A stretch of DNA of 64,000 bases from Bacteroidaceae bacterium (GTDB taxonomy: Bacteria > Bacteroidota > Bacteroidia > Bacteroidales > Bacteroidaceae): NCBI GenBank assembly GCA_017464815.1, contig JAFTYI010000025.1:1-64000 (forward strand). The letters run 5' to 3'. Under the pieces are notes generated by a model that made no database searches, was not told where the DNA came from, and worked only from the letters and a program-made list of their open reading frames with translations. The translations under genes were made by a program, and so were the position numbers. Within the stretch, counting starts at the first letter, position 1; every line of letters starts with the position of its first letter. Positions 16,695-25,634 of the stretch are shown here, one piece after another.

Positions 16695-18020
16695 TTACAT
16701 ATCCTCTATGGAGAGTCCTCTATAAACAATCTCGTAACCGCTGAAAGGGCCAATGGCTTTCATGAATGAGTCAGATTTGCTTCTCAAGACCTCTTCGTCA
16801 AAGTTCTTCACTTGGCGCTTGACTTCAATGAATTCAATCTTGTTGTCAACTTCATCTTCGGCAACAATATCAATCTCGTTTTCTCCTTTCCGATCGTGCC
16901 AATATCCAAGGCGAGTGTACCTTCCTGACTCTTTCAGCACTTCGTTGAAGTAGCGTTCAAGGGATTTTCCGCTGACTGTTGTGAAATCGCGCTCTGCTAT
17001 CGTTCTTAATTTCTCATTACCGCCCGCCTCTATGATGTGCGTATATTTGTAGATGAATCGGAACCAAAATGTCAGGAACTGGTCTTCGATGGTGTAATGC
17101 ACATTCCTGTTGGCAGACTTTTCATAGATAGGCTGCATCTTGCTTATCAATCCGTACTCTTCACTCAGATTTTTCAAGTAACCTGACAACTCTTTTACAT
17201 TGAGGGCACTCTCCAGTTCCGAGCGTGTATTTCTGCCTTGGGCTATAAGGGTCAGAATGGAAAAATAGATGCCGTAATCTTTGCCGAATTCATCGACGAG
17301 CATATTTTTACCTTCTGCCAGAAAATAGGAATCCCGCTCAAAGAACATGTCCAACATCTTCTTCCTGGTAAACTTTTTCCGGTCGATGAACAGCTCTACG
17401 TATTTTGCTACTCCACCCGTCAGAGTATAGAGAACCAACAAGTCGGACTTCTTATAGCCCGGAGAATACTCTGACATTATTTCTTTGAGGACTGATGGTT
17501 TGAAGGGACGGACATGTATGGTGTCGGTCTGTCTGCCAAAGAGCGGTTGCTTCTTGTCCTTGAAGATTTTATTCATCAAAGTGTTTACAGAGCCCGCCAC
17601 AATCAGGTTGATGTGAGCCTTGTTCTTATAACTGTCCCAAATGTTTTGCATATCGGAATAGATGGATGGGTTCACTCTATAGAAATCCTGAAACTCATCA
17701 ATAAAGAGTGTGATGTGCTGAGTCTGAGATAATTCCATGATGAATCTGAATATTGCAGCAAAAGACAGGCCCTTGCTGTCAAGCATCGGGATGTTGAGCT
17801 TTGTGCGGATTTCGTCAACGAATATATCACATAAGTCGGCTTCGGCTTTACGCGCGACGAAGAAGTAGAGAATTGTCTTCTTCTCATAAAACTTCTTGAC
17901 CATCTCTGTCTTACCGATACGACGTCTTCCGGTAATGATGGTAAACTGGGCTACTTCGTGAGACAATTCCTCAATCTCTCTTAGCTTCTCAAACTCTTGT
18001 TCTCTATCAAAAAATCTCAT
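16695..18020 (-). CDS. Archaeal-type ATPase with C-terminal DUF234 nuclease-like domain
   Basis: 441-aa ATPase. Walker A is GRRRIGKTE (31-39), Walker B is LFIDEFQDF (about 104-112), and IVAGSVNTLM reads as sensor 1. The C-terminal DUF234 part has ENEIDIVAEDE followed by IEFIEVKRQ, a PD-(D/E)xK-like arrangement, so a nuclease activity is conceivable but unproven. Codon use is more A/T-rich than the neighbours. The gene is flanked on both sides by copies of the same ~80-bp promoter-leader sequence, pointing to insertion. A leader palindrome CCGTAATGGCCGTTACG (about 18052-18068) sits near its probable start of transcription. Confidence 0.82.
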   Translation of the reverse strand: MRFFDREQEFEKLREIEELSHEVAQFTIITGRRRIGKTEMVKKFYEKKTILYFFVARKAEADLCDIFVDEIRTKLNIPMLDSKGLSFAAIFRFIMELSQTQHITLFIDEFQDFYRVNPSIYSDMQNIWDSYKNKAHINLIVAGSVNTLMNKIFKDKKQPLFGRQTDTIHVRPFKPSVLKEIMSEYSPGYKKSDLLVLYTLTGGVAKYVELFIDRKKFTRKKMLDMFFERDSYFLAEGKNMLVDEFGKDYGIYFSILTLIAQGRNTRSELESALNVKELSGYLKNLSEEYGLISKMQPIYEKSANRNVHYTIEDQFLTFWFRFIYKYTHIIEAGGNEKLRTIAERDFTTVSGKSLERYFNEVLKESGRYTRLGYWHDRKGENEIDIVAEDEVDNKIEFIEVKRQVKNFDEEVLRSKSDSFMKAIGPFSGYEIVYRGLSIEDM

Positions 18021-18173
18021 ATCTGTGAACTTTAATCGTAATCGCTGTTACCGTAATGGCCGTTACGATGGCGCAAATTTACAAATAAAATTCTCAATCC
18101 AGCAAGAGACGATGATTTTTTTTATAGATATAGTGGCAAATAAGTGTATTCGGGATATGGCGCAAAGGAACAA

Positions 18174-18252
18174 TCTTTTCATGTCAGGTATAGTTCTTGT
18201 TTCGTTGTGTAAAGATAGTGTAAATCAGTTGAAGGACAAAACAGATGCGGGG
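18174..18252 (-). pseudogene. Duplicated promoter, leader and start of a lost secreted-protein gene
   Basis: About 80 bp align with 16565-16643, roughly four bases in five identical. They include TTTG (18240-18237), spacer TCCTTCAACTGATTTACAC, a degraded -7 TATCTTTA (18217-18210), the leader and an ATG (18182-18180) followed by MKRLFLCAIS. The frame then reads without family resemblance to a stop near 18070. This is a 5' gene relic in the same orientation as the GH43 promoter. Confidence 0.6.
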
Positions 18253-18446
18253 TTATTTTGCTTTCCTGATGGAGCGTGGCTCATTTGGGATTTTCATATT
18301 TTTTACATTGCGTGGTAATAAAAACCGCATTTCTGTTCTTCCTCTATTTCATAAAAAGGGAAAGCGATGTAACGGGTGCATTCTTGCATATATATACAAT
18401 ATGAAGGTAAGGGGGTGAGGCAAGGCGCAAAGTGGTCAGCCCGTCT

Positions 18447-18536
18447 CCTCTCAAGTGGTCAGCGGCTAAGGTGTCTGGCGATTAGCCCGTGTCCTCTCAA
18501 GTGGTCAGCGGCTGACCTCTCGACACCTTAGCGGCT
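18447..18536. repeat. Direct and inverted repeats in a gene-free stretch
   Basis: The 21-mer starting CCTCTCAAGTGGTCAGC occurs at 18447-18467 and 18493-18513. AGCGGCTAAGGTGTC (18461-18475) pairs with GACACCTTAGCGGCT (18522-18536) apart from one base. No gene is visible from 18021 to 19021; this block and the element at 18585 fill most of it. Confidence 0.55.
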
Positions 18537-18584
18537 AAAGGGTAGGAAGAAGGCGATTTTTACTTGGTTTTCCCAGCCGGAAAA

Positions 18585-18831
18585 TGTATAAATATACAGT
18601 GGGCGTATATTTATGCAAAACTGACCGCGCGAGAATCGCGTATATGGGCGAAGAAATTCTTTTGTTTGGGAAATGGGCAAAATTTCAAGTCGGACCGTAA
18701 GTGGCTGGTGTTCAGCCTTGGGGAAAGGTGGCCTTAGCTCTGGGATAAGGCAGGCTTAGCCTTGGGGTGAGGTTGGTGGAGGCTTGTGTGTTTTTCGATT
18801 TTCTTACATGGGGCGGGAGGGAATGTTTACA
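18585..18831 (+). repeat. Dispersed ~245-bp non-coding element, copy A
   Basis: Copy A is collinear with the reverse complement of 37730-37975. Shared landmarks in order: AT-rich palindromes (TGTATAAATATACA at 18585; box at 18604), GCGAGAATCGCGTATATG (18628-18645), AAATTCTTTTG, ATGGGCAAAAT, GTCCGTAA-like bases, AAGGCAGGCTTAGCCTTGGG, TTTTTCG then CTTACAT, and AATGTTTACAG. No reading frame spans it. It may be a MITE, a structured RNA or a regulatory cassette. Confidence 0.65.
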
Positions 18832-19021
18832 GATTCATTGTTTTGCTCAAGGTGGGAAAGCCCGCTTGTATTGGGGAGCATCCCCCTGCGGTATGCGTTG
18901 TCAGCTCCTCGCCGAATGGTTGCGAACAACCCCTCCAAGGTTAATCTTCCTTAAATATATGAACAAGGTGTAAGCAGAAAGAGCAAAAAATAGTACTTTT
19001 GTCCGTTTAATGGCGAAACTT

Positions 19022-19861
19022 ATGAAAAAGAAGACAGTGTGGGCCAGTCTGCTCCTGCTGGGGGCTTGCCTTGTAGCCGCCTGTGGCGACAATGGCGAAA
19101 CTCAGGCGAGGAAGCATCTACAGAAGGCGGAATTGGCTCTGAAAGAGGGAAAATATAACGAGGCGAAGTTGCAGATTGACAGCATCCGCACGCTATATCC
19201 CAAGGCTTTTGAGGCTCGCAAGGAGGGCATCGGACTGATGCAGCAGATTGACCTAGCCGAGCAGCAACGCTCGTTGGCCTACTTGGACAGCACGCTGGCC
19301 GTGCAGCAACAGCTGGTGGCCGAGGCCAAAGAGGGGCTGGTGTTGGAGAAGGACACCGCTTATCAGGAGGTGGGCAATTACTTCCACCCCGGGCAGACGG
19401 TGGAGCGCACGCTGTACCGCTCGTTTTTGCGCGGACAGGTGGACGAGGTGGGCAACATGACCCTGACCTCCATCTATTGGGGCGAACGTCATGCTCATCA
19501 CCATGCCGTGAAGGTGGTGGCCAAGGATGGCACTTTTGCTGAGACACCCGCCTCGGAGGACATCTACGAGAGCGAGAATGTGGGATGGAAGACCGAGAAG
19601 GCCGATTACCCCCTCGGAAAAGATGGAGGGGTGGTGGCTTTCATTGCTATGAACCACGGTGTGCAGACGATGAAGGCTCACTACGTGGGCGAGCGCAGCT
19701 ACGTCATCAATGTGCGTCCCGAGGACAGCGAGGCCATCGTGAAGCTCCATAAGTTGTCGCAAGTGCTCACGGCTTTGGAGCAGACCAAGAGGGAGCGCGA
19801 GGAGGCACTGCGCAAGATTGCCTTTGTGGAGAGAAAAATGAAAGAAAACAAAATAGAATAA
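19022..19861 (+). CDS. Lipoprotein with TPR-like and coiled-coil regions
   Basis: 279-aa lipoprotein, signal with lipobox LVAAC. Residues 30-85 (HLQKAELALKEGKYNEAKLQ onward) resemble a single tetratricopeptide-like helical hairpin; the middle is beta-rich and the last 50 residues are charged coiled coil. ATG 19022 is preferred over ATG 19010 because the -7 box TACTTTTG ends at 19001 and the lipoprotein signal starts at MKKKTVW. It lies upstream of the threonine operon on the same strand, with a GC-rich stem (CCCCTCCCACGGGAGGGG) in the gap. No function can be assigned. Confidence 0.72.
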   Translation: MKKKTVWASLLLLGACLVAACGDNGETQARKHLQKAELALKEGKYNEAKLQIDSIRTLYPKAFEARKEGIGLMQQIDLAEQQRSLAYLDSTLAVQQQLVAEAKEGLVLEKDTAYQEVGNYFHPGQTVERTLYRSFLRGQVDEVGNMTLTSIYWGERHAHHHAVKVVAKDGTFAETPASEDIYESENVGWKTEKADYPLGKDGGVVAFIAMNHGVQTMKAHYVGERSYVINVRPEDSEAIVKLHKLSQVLTALEQTKREREEALRKIAFVERKMKENKIE

Positions 19862-19977
19862 TGGGCGGACCCTCCCCCCTTGCCCCTCCCACGGGAGGGG
19901 AGTAGATGGTACTGCAAAACTATTCGCTCCTTCTCCTCGAGGAAGGTTGGGATGGGGACCGTAAATATATGAAACTT

Positions 19978-22407
19978 ATGAAAGTAATGAAATTCGGCGG
20001 AACATCCGTAGGTTCCGTGGACAGTATTCTGAATGTAAAAAAGATAGTAGAGGCCGAGCAGGAGCCGGTCATCGTGGTGGTGTCGGCCTTGGGTGGTATC
20101 ACTGACAAGTTGATTGCAACTTCGCACATGGCTGCGGGGGGAGACAGTGCCTACGAAGTGGCGCTTGCTGAAATCAAGAAACGCCACATCGACATGATAG
20201 AGCGGCTCATCCCCGATGGCGGGCAGAAGGAGAACCTGTTGCTCATCGCCAACCAGTTGCTGACTGAGTTGGGAGGCATCTATCAGGGACTTTACCTCAT
20301 CCGCGACCTGTCGGCCAAAACACTGGCCACCATCGTCAGCTATGGCGAGCGCATTTCGTCGCGCATCGTCACAACCCTTGTCGATGGGGCTGAGTGGTTC
20401 GACTCGCGCAACTTCATCAAGACGGAGCAGAAGCAGGGCAAGCACATCCTGGACTCTGAACTGACCAACCGCCTGGTGTGCGAGACGTTTGCCCGCCTGC
20501 CCAAAGTGGCACTTGTGCCCGGCTTCATCTCCACCGACAAGAACACCGGCGAGGTGACCAACCTCGGACGGGGTGGTTCTGACTACACGGCGGCCATCAT
20601 TGCTGCGGCACTGGAGGCCGATTGCCTGGAGATATGGACCGACGTGGACGGATTCATGACGGCCGACCCGCGCGTCATCAGCAGTGCCTACACCATCAAC
20701 GAGCTGAGCTATGTGGAGGCCACCGAGCTTTGCAACTTCGGCGCCAAAGTGGTGTATCCTCCAACGATTTACCCCGTTTGCCACAAGAATATCCCCATCC
20801 TTGTCAAGAATACCTTCAAGCCCGAGGGGGCAGGCACAATCATCAGTAATGAGACGAAGGACGGACAGAAGGCCATCAAGGGAATCTCGTCCATCAACGA
20901 CACCAGCCTGATAACCGTGCAGGGACTTGGTATGGTGGGCGTCATCGGCATCAACTTCCGCATCTTCAAGGCGTTGGCCGAGAATGGCATCAGTGTGTTC
21001 CTCGTTTCCCAGGCCTCTTCGGAAAACAGCACCTCCATCGGTGTGCGCAACGAAGATGCCGCCTTGGCCTGCGAGGTGCTGAATGCCGAGTTTGCCAAGG
21101 AGATTGAGATGGGCGAGCTGGGAACCGTGACGGCCGAATGCAACCTGGCCACCGTGGCCATTGTGGGCGAGAACATGAAGCACACGCCGGGCATTGCTGG
21201 CAAGCTGTTCGGCACATTGGGACGCAACGGTATCAACGTGATTGCCTGTGCACAGGGAGCCAGCGAGACGAATATCTCGTTCGTCGTGGCCCGCGAGTCG
21301 TTGCGCAAGACGCTGAACGTCATCCACGATAGTTTCTTCCTCTCGGAATACCAGGTGCTCAACCTCTTCATCTGCGGTGTGGGAACCGTGGGTGGCAGTC
21401 TGTTGGAGCAGATTCGCCAACAACGTCAGAAACTGATGGACGAGCGCGGACTGAAACTGAACGTCGTGGGTATAGCCAGCGGACACAATGCCCTGTTCTG
21501 CCGCGATGGAATCGACCTCGACAACTATCGCCAACTGTTGGCCGCGAGCGAGCCGAGCAACATCCAGCGCCTGCACGACGAGGTGATAGGCATGAACATC
21601 TTCAATTCGGTCTTCGTGGATTGCACGGCCAGTGCCGAGGTGGCTTCGCTCTATGGCGATTTCCTGCAGAAGAATATCTCTGTGGTGGCAGCCAACAAGG
21701 TGGCGGCTTCGTCGGCCTATGAGAACTATGCCAGCTTGAAGCAGACGGCCCGCGCACGTGGTGTGAAGTACCTTTTCGAAACCAACGTGGGTGCGGGACT
21801 CCCCATCATCAACACCATCAACAACCTCATTGCCAGTGGCGACAAGATTCTGAAGATTGAGGCTGTGCTCAGCGGCACACTCAACTTCATCTTCAACGAA
21901 ATCAGTGCCGACGTCCCCTTCAGCGAGACGGTGCGTCGCGCTAAGGAGCAGGGCTACTCTGAGCCCGACCCGCGCATCGACCTCAGTGGCAAGGATGTGA
22001 TTCGCAAACTGGTCATTCTGGCTCGCGAGGCCGGTTATCAGGTCGAGCAGGAGGACGTGGAGAAACACCTCTTCATCCCGCAGGACTTCTTCGACGGTTC
22101 GTTGGAAGACTTCTGGAAGAACCTGCCTACCTTGGATGCCGACTTCGAGGAACGCCGGTGCCGACTCGAGAGCGAAGGCAAGCGCTGGCGCTTCGTGGCC
22201 AAGATGGAGAACGGGCATACATCCGTTTCACTCCGCGAAGTGGACAAAGACCATCCTTTCTACATGCTGGAAGGAAGTAACAACATCATTCTGCTTACCA
22301 CCGAACGTTACAAGGAGTATCCCATGCTCATCCAGGGATACGGCGCCGGTGCCGGCGTGACTGCAGCCGGTGTGTTTGCAGACATCATGAGTATAGCGAA
22401 TATATAA
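19978..22407 (+). CDS. thrA: Bifunctional aspartokinase / homoserine dehydrogenase
   Basis: Catalyses the first and third steps from aspartate to threonine and methionine. The kinase part opens with MKVMKFGGTSVGSVDSI and has GRGGSDYTA (about 198). ACT domains occupy roughly 320-460. The dehydrogenase half begins near LFICGVGTVGGSLL (about 463-476) and includes LSGTLNFIFN and DPRIDLSGKDVIRK. 809 aa is the normal length of the fused enzyme. ATG 19978 is chosen as the start of the conserved kinase N-terminus; ATG 19969 is also possible. It heads a three-gene threonine operon and the ACT domains imply feedback control by threonine. Confidence 0.95.
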   Translation: MKVMKFGGTSVGSVDSILNVKKIVEAEQEPVIVVVSALGGITDKLIATSHMAAGGDSAYEVALAEIKKRHIDMIERLIPDGGQKENLLLIANQLLTELGGIYQGLYLIRDLSAKTLATIVSYGERISSRIVTTLVDGAEWFDSRNFIKTEQKQGKHILDSELTNRLVCETFARLPKVALVPGFISTDKNTGEVTNLGRGGSDYTAAIIAAALEADCLEIWTDVDGFMTADPRVISSAYTINELSYVEATELCNFGAKVVYPPTIYPVCHKNIPILVKNTFKPEGAGTIISNETKDGQKAIKGISSINDTSLITVQGLGMVGVIGINFRIFKALAENGISVFLVSQASSENSTSIGVRNEDAALACEVLNAEFAKEIEMGELGTVTAECNLATVAIVGENMKHTPGIAGKLFGTLGRNGINVIACAQGASETNISFVVARESLRKTLNVIHDSFFLSEYQVLNLFICGVGTVGGSLLEQIRQQRQKLMDERGLKLNVVGIASGHNALFCRDGIDLDNYRQLLAASEPSNIQRLHDEVIGMNIFNSVFVDCTASAEVASLYGDFLQKNISVVAANKVAASSAYENYASLKQTARARGVKYLFETNVGAGLPIINTINNLIASGDKILKIEAVLSGTLNFIFNEISADVPFSETVRRAKEQGYSEPDPRIDLSGKDVIRKLVILAREAGYQVEQEDVEKHLFIPQDFFDGSLEDFWKNLPTLDADFEERRCRLESEGKRWRFVAKMENGHTSVSLREVDKDHPFYMLEGSNNIILLTTERYKEYPMLIQGYGAGAGVTAAGVFADIMSIANI

Positions 22408-23630
22408 TGAAACACCTGATAATCTTAGGCGATGGTATGGCCGACTGGCCGGTGGCTTCCTTAGGTGGGAAGACACTGATGCAATATGCCCAAACGCCTA
22501 ATATGGACAAACTGGCCCGACAGGGTCGCACGGGTATGCTGAAGACGGTGCCTGCCGGCTTTCATCCCGGTAGTGAGGTGGCCAATACGGCTATCCTGGG
22601 CTATGACCTGACGAAAGTCTATGAAGGACGTGGCTCGTTGGAGGCTGCCAGCATCGGTTACGAACTGCTGCCCGGCGACATGGCCATGCGTTGCAACCTC
22701 ATTTGTGTGGCCGACGGACGCATCAAGAACCATTCGGCCGGACACATCACCACCGAAGAGGCTGATGTACTTATCCGCTTCTTGCAGGAGGAACTGGCCA
22801 AGGACGAGGCTTTTGCCGACATCACTCTGACAACCGGCATCCAGTATCGCCACCTGCTTGTCATCAAGGGGGGCGACAAGCGGCTGCGTTGCACCGCTCC
22901 TCACGATGTGCCCGGACAAGAGTTCATGCCCCTGTTGGTGAAACCCAAGTTGATGGAGGCACAGCCTACGGCCGACCTTATCAACCGCATGATTCTCCGC
23001 TCGCAGGAGTTGTTGGCCACCCATCCGTTGAACCTCAAGCGCGTGGCCGAGGGGAAAGACCCGGCAAACAGCCTGTGGCCCTGGTCGCCTGGCTATCGCC
23101 CCAATATGAAGCCGCTGACAGAAACCTATCCGTCAATCAAGAGCGGAGCCGTCATCTCGGCGGTTGACCTCATTAAAGGCATTGGTCACTATGCCGGCCT
23201 GCGCAACATCGAGGTGGAGGGAGCTACGGGACTCTATAACACCAACTACGAAGGCAAGGTGGCTGCTACGCTGGAGGCGCTTCGCACCGATGACTTTGTC
23301 TATCTTCACATCGAAGCTAGCGACGAGGCTGGCCACGAGGGAAATGTCCCCTTGAAACTGCGCACCATCGAGTATCTCGACAGCCGTGTGGTGGGGCCTA
23401 TCCTCGAGGAGGTGAGCCGTTGGGATGAGCCTGTCTCTATTGCCATCCTGCCCGACCATCCCACACCGTGTGAACACCGCACACATACGGCCGACCCCAT
23501 ACCTTTCCTTATCTATCACCCGGGCATCGAGGCCGATGGCGTGCAGACTTTCGACGAAGTGGCCTGCAAGGAGGGTGTTTATGGTGTGATGGAGCGCGAC
23601 GAGTTTATGAATGAGTTTATGAATATATAA
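22407..23630 (+). CDS. Cofactor-independent phosphoglycerate-mutase-like protein, probable homoserine kinase
   Basis: Member of the archaeal-type 2,3-bisphosphoglycerate-independent mutase family, within the alkaline phosphatase superfamily. Metal-binding signatures are visible: LGDGMADWP at the start, PGSEVANTAILGYD with the nucleophile serine, HIEASDEAGHEG, and LPDHPTPCEHRTHT. Its ATG overlaps the thrA stop by one base and thrC follows after 9 bp. There is no ordinary GHMP-type thrB in the operon, so the missing homoserine kinase step is best assigned to this gene. As I recall, genetic work in Bacteroides supports this for the family. Confidence 0.82.
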   Translation: MKHLIILGDGMADWPVASLGGKTLMQYAQTPNMDKLARQGRTGMLKTVPAGFHPGSEVANTAILGYDLTKVYEGRGSLEAASIGYELLPGDMAMRCNLICVADGRIKNHSAGHITTEEADVLIRFLQEELAKDEAFADITLTTGIQYRHLLVIKGGDKRLRCTAPHDVPGQEFMPLLVKPKLMEAQPTADLINRMILRSQELLATHPLNLKRVAEGKDPANSLWPWSPGYRPNMKPLTETYPSIKSGAVISAVDLIKGIGHYAGLRNIEVEGATGLYNTNYEGKVAATLEALRTDDFVYLHIEASDEAGHEGNVPLKLRTIEYLDSRVVGPILEEVSRWDEPVSIAILPDHPTPCEHRTHTADPIPFLIYHPGIEADGVQTFDEVACKEGVYGVMERDEFMNEFMNI

Positions 23631-23639
23631 AAAGAGACA

Positions 23640-24941
23640 ATGAAATATTACAGCACTAACCGCCAGGCTCCCATGGCCACTCTGCACGAGGCAGTGGTGA
23701 AGGGACTGGCTTCTGACAAGGGCCTTTACATGCCCGAGGCTATCAAGCCGCTTCCCAAGGAATTCTTTGATGAGATTGAGAACCTGACATTTCAGGAGAT
23801 TGCTTACCGCGTGGCCGATGCATTCTTCGGCGAGGATGTGCCCGCCGACGTGTTGAAACATATCGTATACGACACACTCAGTTTCGACGTGCCCGCCGTG
23901 CGCGTGACTGACACTATCTATTCACTCGAACTTTTCCACGGCCCAACGTTGGCATTCAAGGATGTGGGCGCCCGCTTCATGGCCCGTCTGCTCGGTTACT
24001 TCATCCGTCAGGAGGGGCAGGAGCAGGTGAATGTCCTCGTAGCCACCTCGGGCGACACGGGCAGTGCCGTGGCCAATGGCTTCCTTGGGGTAGAGGGTAT
24101 CCATGTGTATGTGCTCTATCCGAAGGGTAAGGTGAGCGAGATTCAGGAGAAACAGTTCACCACCCTTGGACAGAACATCACCGCCATCGAGGTGGATGGT
24201 GTGTTCGACGACTGTCAGGCATTGGTGAAGAATGCCTTTATGGACAAGGAACTGAATGCCCACATGAAGCTCACTTCGGCCAACTCCATCAATGTGGCCC
24301 GCTTCCTGCCGCAGGCGTTCTACTACTTCTACGCCTACGCTCAGCTGAAGAAGTTGGGCAAGGCTGACCAGCTGGTCATCTGTGTGCCCAGTGGAAACTT
24401 CGGCAACATCACGGCCGGCCTCTTTGGCAAGCACATGGGATTGCCCGTGAAGCGCTTCATTGCTGCCAACAATCGCAACGACATATTCTATAACTACCTG
24501 CAGACGGGTATCTACAGCCCCAAACCCTCGGTGGCCACCATTGCCAATGCGATGGATGTGGGCGACCCCAGCAACTTTGCCCGTGTGATAGAGTTGTATG
24601 GCAATTCGCACGCCGCCGTCAAGGCAGAGATTAGCGGAACCACCTACACCGACGAACAGATCCGCGAGACAGTGAAGCAAGCCTATACCGAGACGGGCTA
24701 CCTGCTCGACCCCCACGGTGCATGCGGTTATCGTGCCCTGGTCGAAGGACTCCAACCCGGCGAAGTGGGTGTATTCCTCGAGACTGCTCATCCCGCGAAG
24801 TTCCTCGACACGGTGGAGGGCATCATTGGCGACAAGGTGGAAATCCCCGCCAAGTTGCAAGCCTTCATGCAGGGCACCAAGCAGAGCGTGCCCATGTCGA
24901 AAGAGTTTGCCGACTTCAAGCAGTATCTGTTAGGACAGTAA
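23640..24941 (+). CDS. thrC: Threonine synthase
   Basis: PLP enzyme converting O-phosphohomoserine to threonine, last step of the pathway. The N-terminal MKYYSTNRQAPMATLHEAV and the PLP lysine context HGPTLAFKDVGARF (about residue 105) are typical, with the phosphate-binding SGDTGSAVANG and VPSGNFGNITAGLFGK. 433 aa matches the family. Third gene of the thrA operon. The operon ends at a large inverted repeat just downstream. Confidence 0.95.
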   Translation: MKYYSTNRQAPMATLHEAVVKGLASDKGLYMPEAIKPLPKEFFDEIENLTFQEIAYRVADAFFGEDVPADVLKHIVYDTLSFDVPAVRVTDTIYSLELFHGPTLAFKDVGARFMARLLGYFIRQEGQEQVNVLVATSGDTGSAVANGFLGVEGIHVYVLYPKGKVSEIQEKQFTTLGQNITAIEVDGVFDDCQALVKNAFMDKELNAHMKLTSANSINVARFLPQAFYYFYAYAQLKKLGKADQLVICVPSGNFGNITAGLFGKHMGLPVKRFIAANNRNDIFYNYLQTGIYSPKPSVATIANAMDVGDPSNFARVIELYGNSHAAVKAEISGTTYTDEQIRETVKQAYTETGYLLDPHGACGYRALVEGLQPGEVGVFLETAHPAKFLDTVEGIIGDKVEIPAKLQAFMQGTKQSVPMSKEFADFKQYLLGQ

Positions 24942-24960
24942 GTATTGGATTTATAAAAGG

Positions 24961-25101
24961 GAAGAGGAATTATCGCAATACCTGGGGCGAAGTTGGACTG
25001 TGGCTTGACTTTTTGCTTCGAAAGTGAGTGCGATAATTCCTCTTATTTTTTTGTGGCTTGACTTTTTACCTCGAAAAGGAGTGTGATAATTCCTCTTATT
25101 T
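24961..25101 (+). terminator. Threonine-operon terminator region with a duplicated hairpin arm
   Basis: AGAGGAATTATCGCA (from 24963) can pair with TGCGATAATTCCTCT (ending near 25045), followed by a T-rich tract. A second, slightly diverged copy of the 3' arm with its flank (TGTGGCTTGACTTTTT ... TGTGATAATTCCTCT) ends near 25098, also followed by TTATTT. So one 5' arm faces two alternative 3' arms. Confidence 0.55.
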
Positions 25102-25217
25102 CTGCCTTCTCTTCCCTTGAGTAAGTGGATGAAAATGTTCAAAAGTGGTAAAATGCAGATGAAATATGTCCTAAAGGTGGAATAAACCGTGCATAAAGGG
25201 AAAAAGTTAGTGAAAAG

Positions 25218-25249
25218 TTTGGTAGTTTGAGGTAAAAGCAGTACCTTTG
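25218..25249 (+). promoter_or_regulatory. Promoter of the initiator tRNA gene
   Basis: TTTG (25218-25221) and TACCTTTG (25242-25249), spacer 20 bp, 23 bp upstream of the mature tRNA 5' end. Confidence 0.75.
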
Positions 25250-25272
25250 CACTCGCAAACAAGAGATAACAT

Positions 25273-25345
<73 letters not shown>

Positions 25346-25348
25346 CTA

Positions 25349-25398
25349 AAGACGGTCTGACAAGTTCATAAGTAACTCGTTAGACCGTCTTCTTTTTT
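25349..25398 (+). terminator. Intrinsic terminator of the tRNA gene
   Basis: GACGGTCTGAC (25351-25361) pairs with GTTAGACCGTC (25379-25389), followed by TTCTTTTTT. Confidence 0.85.
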
Positions 25399-25509
25399 AT
25401 GTATATAATTGGTTTACATGATGTCTCTGTCATTCTATATTTGCAGAAAAAACGGGTCAGCGGATTTTTCCGGTTGGTAAAGTCGGACTACCCCCCAAAT
25501 AGCAAATCA

Positions 25510-25627
25510 GGCTCAGCCGAAATGTGTTTCCACTGAAATTTCGACTGAGCCGTTGTTTGTCCTATGTGAATGTTGTTTTTCCTATGAGCTGTTGTTGTCC
25601 TATGACTTGTTGGTTGTTCTAAGAACC
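25510..25627. repeat. Hairpin followed by four ~19-bp tandem repeats
   Basis: GGCTCAGCCGAAAT (25510-25523) pairs with ATTTCGACTGAGCC (25538-25551). Immediately after come four diverged units starting at 25552, 25572, 25591 and 25609, built on GTTGTT-x-TCCTATG. The region from 25399 to 25634 has no gene; it also holds GGGTCAGCGGATTTTTCCGG (about 25455-25474), shared in inverted form with the pepT downstream region. Confidence 0.5.
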
Positions 25628-25634
25628 GTTATTC

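Noticed and set aside
19862..19977. Threonine attenuator or riboswitch before thrA
   Set aside because: No Thr/Ile-rich leader peptide and no recognisable riboswitch fold; only a GC-rich stem is visible.
19699..22218. 839-codon open frame antisense to thrA
   Set aside because: Mirror of a GC-rich coding strand; His/Leu/Val-rich, no domain, and the sense strand is a complete enzyme.
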